Source of the DNA: Serilophus lunatus
Lineage: Eukaryota > Chordata > Aves > Passeriformes > Eurylaimidae
DNA length: 64,000 nt
Assembly: GCA_013399895.1 (NCBI GenBank)
Contig: VXBA01004195.1
Span: forward strand, 25,815 to 89,814
Direction of reading: 5' to 3'
Shown here piece by piece: positions 12,301-24,300 of this stretch. How positions within the stretch are numbered: the stretch's first letter is position 1; every line of letters begins with the position of its first letter. Both the position numbers and the translations under genes were made by a program. A model generated the notes under the pieces. That model was given only the letters and a program-made list of their open reading frames with translations, was not told where the DNA came from and ran no database searches.

Positions 12301-15300
12301 CAAATTCAGAGACACAAAGAGTAATTGCTTCCATGAGGGAAGCAACGTCCAACTGGCACCTTCAGAACTTCAGACATGAACTGACAAGTAGCCTGGAAAT
12401 TTCTGCCTTAATGGGGAAGCCAAATTAGAATTCTGCATCTATCTGATAAGAAAGGGCCTGACTACAGATAAAGAAGAAGGTAGAGTTTCGACTTGAAAGC
12501 AGGAGAGATGGAATTCAGGCCAGTCATTTTTCAAAGGGAGACATAAAACACTGATTATGGAGGTAGTATGAAAGTGTTGGTAAGAAAGGTGGCCTGAATA
12601 ATACTGGAAAAGTGCCATCACAAAAAAGGTGAACTGAATTTCTGAGAAAGAAAATAAAAAACTCAGACTAGGGAGTTTTCCTTGAAGAAGGGGACAACCT
12701 GCAGAAACTGAAGTAGGGGAAATGTGGAGGTAAATAACTGACAAAACTGAAGTGGAAAGGAAAATGCACAGCAAGTAAGCTATTAGTTAATGCTGTGAAA
12801 GAGTCCGAGCAGGAAGAGCTGAGAGAGAGCACTGTCATCAGGAGCTGGTGGAATCTCAGTGTTTTGAACATCCATCTGGGTGTATGGCATAGCTTTGCAT
12901 TTGGGAACATGCATGCCTTGTCTAAGATATAATAGTAGGTGCCAATAAGTTCTTATCATTTAAATGCCCCAGTCTTTTTCACCAAAAAGGTGTGTTCAGG
13001 AGCACATTTGCTGAGTTACAGAAGAACAGTGTCCTGTTTCTGCTCTGATCCCTCAGGGGTTGACATTTGTCCCACTTTCTGCCTCCAGCTCTTGCTTGCA
13101 GCTGCAAAGTCCCTACTTGTCACCATGTTATGACAATGTACAACATTGCATTCTCAGTTGTAGATTATGCTGAGGTTTTGGAAATGTGAAAGTGTATGAA
13201 GGTAAGTTTATTTACTTGACAAAAGTGCATGTGGCATGTGACCTTATTACAGCACTTTCCAGTCAACTAACAAAGAAAAGCTATTTATCCTCATCTGACA
13301 GTTAACATTGCCTTTCCTGTTGCTAGTGCTCCTGTAGGCAATTCAGAAAGAATTACCTGGTTTATTGCAAGAGGAGTAAAAGACCTGTAGGTATATGTGA
13401 GGTGTTTGTCAGGGTCTGACAGAAATTCAGGGTTGCCTAGTGTATATGATCAATGGGAACATGTTGAAACATTGGCCCTAGATGCCATGGAGTCATGCCC
13501 TGTGCAAAGGCTGGGGCAGTCATTCTCATCACCCTCTGATCTGTTGTGCCCCACTTGAGATATATTTGATCTGAAGACAGGTTTTGATGATGAGGAAATT
13601 AAATTGCAGGTGCATTGGAACGGTGTAGAGATGCTGCATTTTCCCTCAGCCTTATGGCCCAGGTTCTTTGGTGCCATTTGTGTATCTCTGTGCACCTTTG
13701 CAAGGAGTTATGAGGCTGTGTGTTGGAAACATGGCTTTCTGGCTATCAGAGAGATAGTGTGAGGGGAAGGGAGTTGTTTGCATGGGAAGGATCTGCATAG
13801 AAGGGAGTGTGTTTTTGAGGTAGGGGTGTGTGTAATGGGAATAGAGATGTTTGTATGGGCATGCACGCCCATATGTGGTGTGTTTTCCCCCTTTTTCCTG
13901 GGCTCTGGGTGTGTCCAGATCAACTGAATTCAAAATGCTCCTTTTTTGGCACTGTAGCCTCTTCTCTGGTTTGGCATCTTAAGAATCTGGGGGAATCATT
14001 TAAAGATCAGAAAACTCCATTCACTTGGGCCCCTGAAGGCTTCACATTCTGTGACATGGTCATTCCAGTCCACTGAGCTCTGTCCCCTACGGATGAGCCC
14101 ATATAAGGAGGCTGTTTCCTGCGTTTCACGCTCCCTGCCTGTCCCCCTGCCCTCCTGTGCTCCCTTTGCCGAAGAAAGTTGGTATTTTGGGACTGCAGCT
14201 CCTGCCTCATTCCTGCTCCCTGTTTATTTTTGGAGGATGACTATTTTTGCTCCTATCAGGGAGCTATGCAGGGTCGTGCTCCCTCCCTGCGACAGGCAGT
14301 GGCTGCCCCTGGCAGGGTCTCTTAATTTCCCACACTCACAAACAATGCTTCTGCTTCAAGAAATAAACATGGGAGACTCCTACCATCAGGGGCTAGCTCA
14401 ACCCCTTCCTTATCTGTGGCAAGAGGTGATTTGGCTTTGGCTCAGGGTTGACCCCACCACACATGTGAGGTCCTCTCTGAAGTCAAATCCTCCAGAGTCA
14501 CCCTACTCATTCACTTTCTTAATAAAAACTTTGGGAGCCACCTGTCTCCCCACCATTCCTTTGCAGTTTCCATTTTATCCCTGTTTTGAGACATCTTTTA
14601 CCCAATCATCCTTTCTCATGATGGTCTCTTCACTGGTCCCTGTGATCTATCTTCCCTCACTGGGCACCATCAATTGGGAGCTATATAAAATGGGTTCACC
14701 TTGGCTCTCTGCTTTCACCACTGCCTGTCGTGCAGAATACTGAAGTCACAGTACGAGGTGCCTCAGGCTGAGGGAACACAGTCCAAAACTAAAGGCAAAG
14801 GGCAGCTCCCACATGGTGGGAATTCATGGCCCTATTTGAAAATTCCCATCATAAGCCCCAAGCTGAATTCCCATTTTCTTGTTCCATGTGGCAGCCAGGA
14901 AAGACAATGCAAGAAAATAGCAGGAAGTGTCTTTAAGCTCCAGTTGAACTTCTCCTTTAGATTTCAGTGGTGGCAGTGGTGGGATTCATCCCAACTAACT
15001 TTGGAACAGTGTTTGGTATGGCTCACTGTGTCTGAACTTGGCATCTATTCTTCCATTCTAGGCAGTGGACAAAAGCAGACATTTTAAGAACAATTCCTTA
15101 TCTAAAACAAGATGTCTGAAACATGCTGTCTTGTACCTTAGGAAAGATGTAACATCATACCTACCACTGATACGTGGGCAACAGTAAGTAATGAACAAGT
15201 TGCCAGTGAATCCTGTTTTGTCAGGAGAGCACATCTCTGTGGATCAGTCTACTTCTGTGTGGTGTGTCCTGGACAAGCCAAAGGCACACAGACCTGAAAT

Positions 15301-18300
15301 TTGTCAAGATACTGATTAGGGTGATGCAACTTTTGCTTACAGAGATACTTAAAAAGCTGTCCTGTGATATACGTCTTCCTTTTATTTTATGAATAAACAG
15401 CATTTTAAACACTATCTCTCCATCTGTTATTTGGTAAAATGTTATATTAGTGTGTGTGGACCTGGTGTTTCAATTGGCTTGACTTTGCTTTGACTGGAGT
15501 GGTCTGTAATGTGTCTTCTCTTTTTTAAAGGGTCCACCACCTAAACCCCCACGCCGGCAAGGAGGCTGGGCGGGTGATCATGTACTGGCACCTACCAAGT
15601 GAGTACTCACCTCTTTCTTTCTTAAGAGGGGCTTAGCTGTGGATTAAGTGAACATCAGTAGCTGGACTTTGCTGTCAGAGACATTGGAACCGTTTTTCTG
15701 GGTCTCTTAAATGCCCTCTGCCTCCACTATCAATGCAACTCCTTCAAGCCATTTGAAGTATTGCTCTTGCTTGGGTCCATTGGCTAATTGCCTTGGTGAG
15801 GCTCAGAATGGACACACGTCACTGTTTGCCAGAGGCAATGTATTCCTTACCTGATAGAGTGCCTGGAAGGAGTCAGGAACATAAAAAGCACGTTAAATGC
15901 AGGAGCCGAGGCGAAGAGGGTGGCGGGGAGGGGGTTGACTGGTTCTGTCTTTCCAGGAGAGTGACATATGACTGTCCCACTGACAAGAGTGCAATGAACA
16001 CTTCAGGATTCAGTGATCAGCCTTGACAGTAAAGGTGAAATTTGTCAATGTTTATGTGTGTATGGGGTTACAGTGTAATAGAGATGGATAGAGGTGGTCA
16101 TCAAGAAGAGATGGGAGGAAAAAAGTGTACAAATTGTAGAGTGTATGTTGAGGAGCCTGATGCTTATGAAGGACACCTGAGGCAAAGGAAATATCTGGAC
16201 ATGGTAATAGAATAGGTGTGAAAACTAAAGGAGCATTCAGACTGGGAGGAAATGACTTGCTTTCAAACTATTTGTTGCTTTCCAAGCTGTGAAGTTATGC
16301 TGTTGTTTGGTTTCATATTCACAGAGCTGAAGGGTTCAGCCATGGAGTGGTGCGAATTTGCTCGTGTACTTAAAGGCCTTTAAAAAGAGTGCATATATCT
16401 TAACATATATTTTGGAGGCACTCTGATTTCTGAAAAGTTATGTATTTTCTTTTCTGGAACCTGAGAATGGATGAGGACATACAGAAACCTCTTATATAGT
16501 CAGTATTTTTTCGGAGGTAAGAAAGGTGGTCTGTATTCTGGGGTAGCCTTTCTGGGAAACAGTACTTTTCTGGGAAAATTGTCACTCTTGTTTGTCTCTG
16601 AAAAATAAATAATCTGGAGACTGAAATAAAGCTGAAGAATAAAGATCTCAGCCTAAATTCCTGTTCCTCTCCAGTTTAACCCTAATAATGGTTATTTCTC
16701 ATAGGCTGGCTGTAACTAGAAGTTGCCATGGCAAAGATGTATCCACCTTAGGGTATTAAAGAGTGTTACCAATGATCCTGGATCTTTGCAGGACAAAGCA
16801 GAAGCTTTATGGAAATGTCACAGCAGAGAACAAGGTTGAATTTGATTATTTGGGAAAAATAAGTTGTGTAATTGTTGGCTTGGCAAAGGACTGCATTGGA
16901 GGTAATACATATTTAGGGCTGTGTCTAATGTGCCCTGGAGGTCAGCGTACAGGTTCCTAATGTAACAGCAGTGTGCCACATGCTACTTCATGATGTTTTC
17001 CATTGTTTGGCATTAGCCTTATCCCATAGATTTGCAGCAGTAGCTATCAGTGGCACTTCCCCAGCATCTCAAATGCATAGTTTACGGACATTGTAGGTGT
17101 CTGGAGCAAATGTTTCTATGATGTTGGATGCAATTCAGCTGAAGAAGCAGAACAGGAGGTGTAGGGTTGCAGACCTCTCTGCCTGCGAGACTCTCCACAA
17201 CGGGACATGAGATCAAGATATGCCCCTTGCTCACTCATGAATATGTTATCATGTCATAACTGATAGTGTTCTTTTCATTTGTATTAAGAGTTTTTATTAA
17301 ATAAGTTTTATGGAAGGGGAAGTTTGTTCTGTCTTTCTTTGGTCATATGAGGTACAGGGATTTTGTACAACGAGTTCTCCTGTCTTTCCTTTCCTTCAGC
17401 TGTGTATTCTCCCCAAGCTGATCTCTCTTCTTTTCTCCCTTAAAAAAGTCTGAGATGCTGGCCTGTAGGGCTGTCTTTGTGACATATCCCAGGGTAAAGC
17501 TTTCCTGTGAAAAGTCTGAGTCATCGGCTGATGTCATACCAATGTTGCTGTAGCTTTGTTGTTTCTGTTTTCTCAGGCTCTATCTCCCCACAGCTTTTCA
17601 ACCAATTTGACTCAGTTTGGAAGCTCATCAAGCTAACTTGCTCCAATTTCACTAGTGTGGACATAGTTAGAATAACATGCTTCTGTTGATGTATCTGATG
17701 TAGGTTTAAGCACTTTTATGCCAGTGTAACTGAGCCCACACTTGGGAATTGTTCCGTTAGAAGTAATTAGATTTTCAGAACTGACAATGTTAAAAAAGTC
17801 TGATTTTTTTTTTATTAGAAAGGAAGGATGAGCAGAGTGGCTACAGTTAGATTTTCTATGTCGTGTTAAATATATTGCAGGTCAAATTGGAAACTGCAGC
17901 CACTGGTGCAATGATCTTGTAGCCATCCATATCTGTGTTATTCTCTCTCCATTTGAAGTCAGCTTTTAGTTCTGTTTCTGACAGATTCAGACATTGCAAC
18001 TGTATGTGTTGCTTTTCCTGCATGGATACTTTTCTGCTCTCTTTCTAGTTCAGAGTATTATCAATGTGAAACAATCACTTAAAAATGGGCTTTCTTGTTT
18101 CCATTTGGCCCATGTTAGGGCAGAATGTAGCTTGCAACCTGTTTTTCTACCTTTGCTGCTCCTTCTTAATCCCTTACCTGCCCAGGTCTTGTCATGCTTA
18201 GGTGAACTTGCAAATCTTCTGTCCATCTTACTGATTATTTCTATCAAACTGCTGGTCTCTCAGACTTTTGTGAGATAGGAAGAGGAGGAGGGCCCTTAAA

Positions 18301-21300
18301 GTTTTCCAACCTATAATTATTATTATTATTATAATTAATCATCACAGATGGTGTATATATGTGAGATAAAGTATTTTATCATGAGTTCCCATAGCATTTA
18401 TAAATGTCAGATATTTAAATTGCCGAGAACTATCAAAATCCTCTCTTTTACTCAAGTTTTCAAAAGCCAAGTATGGAAAGATTATTTTGGACTCCTAGTG
18501 CATCTGTAGAACAGATGTTATTGCTAGGAGTCTCATTTGGTAAATCTGGATAATGATGAAGACTGCATGTATCTGAGCACGTACGTCCCCCAGATTCATC
18601 CTTTGCAATCAGCAAATAAATGGTGCAAAGTCGTGACAGAAAGTTCATTTTCCATACTGACAAGGCCATCTGTACCTGAATATGCCATATCTAGTTAAAT
18701 TTGTGCTCAGAAGAGTAATTTTCTATGAGAAGAGGCAGTCCCACTGCTGCCCCAGCAACATTCTAGCCCCAGTATTAGGTGAAAGGGGACCAGCCAAGAA
18801 CTTAGGTGTCCACTTGGGGCCCAGTACCCTGCTGAGATAAATAATACTTATTATAGGTGGGTTTTGCTACAGAAGTAGCTCTCTAACCACTGGATGGAGC
18901 CCAAGTGCCATTCTGAACGCTGCTGATGTCCCTAATGACATCAGTGTTGACACTCGTGGCAAGCAAAGCAGAGGTTTATGGTCAGGTTATCTCACGTATC
19001 CAAAGGGAGAAACATAAAGTGCCTGCCAGCGGGAAAAAGGGAACACCAGTATAACTGGTAAGGATTTGATAAAGGAGGAGTGCTTCCAGGATTCATTTAG
19101 TTCCAGCTTCTTCTGTTCTCACCTCTCTTGACTTTATTGATAGAAGTTTTTCAGTTTCCTCTTGATAGTATCTTTATTTCTTTGCTTCTTGAGACTCCTT
19201 CTGTTTACCTGGCTGCTTGATCCCTTTGGTCTTGCAATGAGCCCTCTAAAATTCCTACAGCTCTGCAGGCAGCAGCTAGGGTTGTTGTGGAATAAACACA
19301 GCTCATTTCAGGTGGCCCTGCAAGCAAAGACTAGTGCTGCTTTCAGTAAGAAAAGTGCTGCTTTCAGTCCCTTCCAGTGCCTGCAAATGTGCCTCATTTC
19401 TTCTACATAGATCATGGCAGTTTAGCAACAGACGCTCCAGCTGCAACTGAAATGTCCCCTTTCTTACTCACACAGAGTAGGAATAATCAAGGCTTATTTA
19501 GGAAAATGACGATGCTGAAGTATTTTGAAACAAAAGTGGTGGTACAGTGTCTAGGAATGCATTTACCAAGACGGTGAATATTAAGGGCCTGTAGGAAGGA
19601 AGGGGATGCAGTTGAGGTGACCTTTAGAGCACCTGTGTAGATACCATTTAGGGCTCTGGAGGGTGGGCAGTGGTGAGATTGCACCCTGGGGTTGGAGGAA
19701 GGTTATTTAAGAGATTAAGAGGTTTTATGATTCAAGGTCTCTAGAGGTCAGTAAAGTTAAAAACCTCCTGTTTCAAAAATATGGACTTAAACTATCTTGC
19801 GTTCTATTTATAAGAAATGACCCCTGAGAGTGCCTCCAGCCATCCCTGTCTTGCAGCTGGGAGTAGTAAAATGCTCATGAGTTTCTGTATCTGGCACAAG
19901 TTTATCATTGCTTCTGCCCTCTTCTCCCAGTCCAGCAGTGTTAAGGTGAATCTCAGGCTGGGCTTCCCTGTGACACTGCCATGTAAGGAGGGGAGCCAGA
20001 CTTCTAGCTGCACGGCAGACATCAGCCTCAAAGCATATTACAGCCATCTGTGGATGTCCTTAGTGATGTGAAGAGTATAGACATGGAGGCTCAAGACTGC
20101 CAAGTGAGGGGGCACAACTTAGAAGGAGAAGAAAGAAAAGGAAGTCTGATTAAGTTTTGTCTTGAAGTGTCTGTTTTTGGGTTTGTCCCTGCATTGATCT
20201 GCAAGGGAATGAGGCAAGTAATGGCCCCTTGGGGACCTTCAGGACTTTCCTCTCAATGTCAGCCGTCATTTTCAATCACCCTCTCCCTCCCAGCCATTAA
20301 TTTTGGCCCAGGATCATGGGGACTTGTCCATCTATCACTCCTAATTGACACTAAATGATCTGTCAGTTTATTGATGAACGGCAGGAGTGGAATTGTCACA
20401 ATATATTTTACTTTCTAACAACTCCTCCTGACAATTTTACCTTGTCCATCTCACTCTCCTCACATAAATCTCCATTGGCCTCTCATTCCTTCTCTTGGGC
20501 TGATCTGGTGCCAGCCACCTCCATGCCATCGGCACGCATCAAGGACATCAAGATGGCGCTAAACTGCAATGTGCAGGCCCACGGTGGGTTTTTTCCTCTC
20601 CCTCCCTGCCCCTCCGCCTTTTTTCTTTTTCTTTTTTTTTTAATACACTGGATGTTCCAGGAATGCTAACAAGCTCCTGTCCTCTTGTCCCTTCATGTCA
20701 TTGCTGGGGTGAGCTCTCCTTGGTGTTTCTGTGCAGACTCAGTAAAGATAACTGGCAGAAAAAGAAAAGTCCCTAAAAGACAGAGGAGTCACCCGAGAAT
20801 CCCTCAGTGCCCTGGCTGTGATGGAGGACTTTTTTCCTTTTAAACCAGCTTAGTGTGACTTGCAAGGGTTTCCTGCAAAGAGAAAATGTTAGACTTGCGC
20901 CTATTTCTGTCACTGCAGTGCTGGAGGAGCCTGGAAAAGTTTTGCTTTTTCTTTTTTAATTTTTTTCCTTTTTTATTTCCATTTTTACTTTTTTCTTTTT
21001 TTCTTTTCCCTTTTCTTCTTCTTTTTAACCTCGATTAATTTTTTTTTCCCAGCTAGTGAAGTTTTCTTTGACTTCTTTTCCAGAAAGATACTAAGCTATG
21101 GAAGATTGTAGCTTCTGGCTCCCCTAAAAAATGAAGTCTGCATGACAAAAACAGAGTAGGAGTATGACATTTTTCATAGAAGTCCATGCAAGCTGAGGTG
21201 GCACAGTATACTCAGAGTGAAGTCTCTGATTTTATTTTTTTTTTATTGAGGACAAAGCATTTTCCTTCCTTAGTTTTCTGCATCTCCTAGAAATTTCCCA

Positions 21301-24300
21301 ACAAATTCAGAGGATACTATCATTGCTGTCCCAAATATTTCTAGCTTAAAAAAGCAGAATCTTTAGATTGCAGCTTGCAACCCTTTTGAATCCATCAAAA
21401 CCAAGGCTAAAGCCTTGTGTGGCCATTGTAGTCACCTCTGAGTCAGCTGTGGAGTCTAGCTTAATGCAGTTTACCTGCAGAAAGAGACCTAAGATGACTT
21501 GATCTACTTGGTTGGCCCTATTTCCCCCTCCCCCAGTCCTCCCCTCATATAACCCCTCTGCTGTTCTCAAGTTCTTAATCCAAGTTCTTAAAATATCTTC
21601 TTTCAGGAGCTGTTGCTCTCAAATGACAGCACAAGGTGCCATTCATCAATAAACACCTAGTTCTTTCTAGTGTTTTTCATGTAAATGTTTTCAGTGAGGC
21701 CAGTCAGGAGTTAAAGGTCTTTGGACTTAGGAATCGTGAGTTTGGGCTCTGTTGTGAGATTTGAAAAAACACAAACTCTTAAATAACCTTCCTCTAGCCC
21801 CAGTCAGTTCTTTCCTGTAATCATAAGGATCAGAAGTGTGCTTTTCTCTTTAAATGGAAACTGAAATGATTCTGTAACCTCAGGAGTCTTTTGGTGTGAG
21901 AGTTGGCCCTTGTGCTTACTGGAGACTGAGGACGTGACCAGTTGGATAGGAGCCCCTGTTCTTAGCGACCAAGGATGTGTGGTGGATACCTCTAGAAACT
22001 GCAGCGCTGTTTTCCCACACCGCAGGAATTTGTACTAAGTGTTGTTTTTTCTGTTGCTCAGTAGGAGCTCTGAACAGCTCTGCCGGTCAGCTCTCTACCA
22101 GTTAGTAAGTGAGGGAGCCCTGGGAACATCTCTTATACAAGGATGATGCAGTGAGTAGGCTGAGGTTCAGTGACCCCCGTGAACACTGTCAGCTTGTACT
22201 TTTGTGCCAGTTCCTAAAAGTCCTGTTTGCCAGAGCTTCCCTCCTTTGTTGTTTCTGTTAAGTAAGCCCACATATTAGCACACGACGAAAAACGAAAACA
22301 CTTCAGCTGGAGATTGATTAAGTGCCTCACAAGCCCATTTCAGCTGGAGCCTGCCAGCTGCGGTGTCTGTCACATCCCACCCCCCAGAGCATGCCTGAGC
22401 ATTGCTGCATCCTTCCTCCTCCAGGCCCGTGCTCTGGAGCAGTATGTTCAGCATGTGTTCCGGACAGCCCTGGAAGCCTGTGAGAGGCCAGAAAGCGGAT
22501 GGTGGGAACACTGCAGTTTAAAAAATGTGTCTGCTCCAAACCCCGTGGTGGAGGTACAGGTAGAAAGAGCCATGCACCTTGGGGTTGGAAGTGGAGGGCT
22601 GTGAGGTGACAACCTATTATAAAGACTCATGGTAGTCTTCACTCTGCTGAAATCAATGGCAAAACTTGCCTTGATTGTAGATTTAAAGATTCAACTCCTT
22701 CATTTAATCAAGGAAAACCTGGCTTTTCCAGGCTGCCAGAGTCCAGTTAGAGGGGATGGAACCAAAGCCCCAAGGAAGGTGCAGGGGGAATAGCTGAGAA
22801 AACACCTTGTGGTCATGTTTTCCAGCACGGGCAGCAGTTCTGGTTTACAGTCTTGGTGAGCGCTTGTTTTCCCGTGCCTCAGCAAACAAGCAGTGACCGA
22901 GACCCACACTTGGAGAGCCTGGAGAACTGATCAGTTAGCGCTTGTGAGTCATATTGGATGTGTAACTTACTTGTGCCTCAGGCTATTGAACAAGCTGGAA
23001 CTCCGAGCTCTCCGCCTACTCACTGTGGTGATGGACACTGAAGAAATACTTGAGCAAGAGAGTACAATGTCCTTTGTAATCTTTTCCCCCCCGCCCCTCT
23101 TCCCTCAAGCCTAGACTTGAATTACGGTCTTTGCGCTAGAGGGGAAAGGCTTCGTGCCTTCCTGCGGGCTGAGCCTGCCGGCGTTGAGGTGGGTACGGTT
23201 TGGAGTGGAAGCGGCGAGACAGAACGCCGGCCGGTGGCTCGGTTCCTGCACGCCCAGCCCAGCTCTGCCCGCAGTTTGATCGCCCTGCCGTCTCCAAACA
23301 AAGCGTTATCTCTGAACGTCACGACGTTCTCTCTTTTTACCGCCCTCATTTCATTTTTTTAGAAAGAGGGCCGCTTGGAGAGGCTTTCTGATTCCACGTG
23401 ATTCGTAAGAGAAGTTGGTTAAGACACCCCAGGAAACGCGCTAACGCGCGCAGGCAGACGAATTTCTCCCCAGCACTGCCCTCCAGAATGCCGAAAATAG
23501 CCCCCGGTCTGCACTCGCGGCCCCTGCGGGTCCGTCCGGCCCCGGCGCGCCCGCGGGTGGCAGGTGGCGGCCGTGGCTGCGAGCCCCGCGCTGTGGCCGG
23601 CAGGGGGCGCCCCCGCGCCGGCTCCAGCCCCGCCGCCCCATTCCGGACGTTCCTGTCCAGCCGCCCCCGTCTTCCTTTTAAGAAGTTGCCATAGTTGCTT
23701 CCCTTTTCCTTAGCTGTGCTGCCCGCCCTCACACCTCCCTGGGCCGCAGCAGAGAACCCCGGACCCAGAACAGTGACCTCCCTGGAGCCTGGCTGTGTCT
23801 CGGTGCTGGACGCGAGTGTGTCTGAAGCTCTCATGAGGTGTGGACATTCAGAGATTTCAAGGACGTTCCCCCCCATTCATCCCAGTTATGTCCTCTGCTA
23901 ACATAGGTTAACGGCGTCTAATTAACCACTGCACATTGTCATGCTGCATAAAGATAGCATCCTGGCTATTCTCTGAGTCCTGCTACTTTATCTCCATTTA
24001 GATCTCCGTGGTAGTCAATTAAATGAGAACGAAACAGTTTAACAGGGATTATGTCTACATTAGAACTGCCTTTCACCCTTCACCGCAGAAGTTGCAGGCA
24101 GCTCCGAAGCAGCTCAGCTGTACGTTAGGGGTGTGTGGGGGTGTAAAGCCTCGGTTTTGAGATTTAACCCTTTCACATTAATGTGGAGAAAGGATTCCCT
24201 CTGGCCAGAACTGAACAAAGACAACACTTAAGTGTGAGATCAGATCTATATCCTCTGTCCTCAGACAGAGCTAGGAGAGAAATAGGTATTCTGTTCTAGG

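Larger units (their letters stand above)
6226..15530 (+). other. IFT43: IFT43 intron 3 (9.3 kb)
   Basis: GT-AG intron (donor GTAAGA, acceptor ending TTTTTTAAAG). It contains the CR1 fragment near 7.9-8.1 kb and the MIR-like SINE near 8.4 kb. From 8.5 to 15.5 kb I see nothing beyond unique-looking DNA; open frames of up to 230 codons at 10.3-10.8 and 14.05-14.74 kb have no recognisable protein pattern. Confidence 0.7.

Noticed and set aside
14051..14743. 230-codon open frame in intron 3
   Set aside because: Lies inside an intron, composition follows a C- and T-rich stretch, no recognisable motif.
15900..15940. G-quadruplex
   Set aside because: Only three clear G-runs within reach (GGG, GGGG, GGGGG); a fourth of three G is missing.
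20938..21060. Cryptic exon after the long T-rich tract
   Set aside because: An AG follows the tract, but no open frame joins IFT43 and no donor is placed well.
23346..23876. 176-codon minus-strand frame and overlapping plus-strand frames in the CpG island
   Set aside because: High GC removes stop codons; Arg/Pro/Ala/Gly-rich translations are typical of CpG islands.
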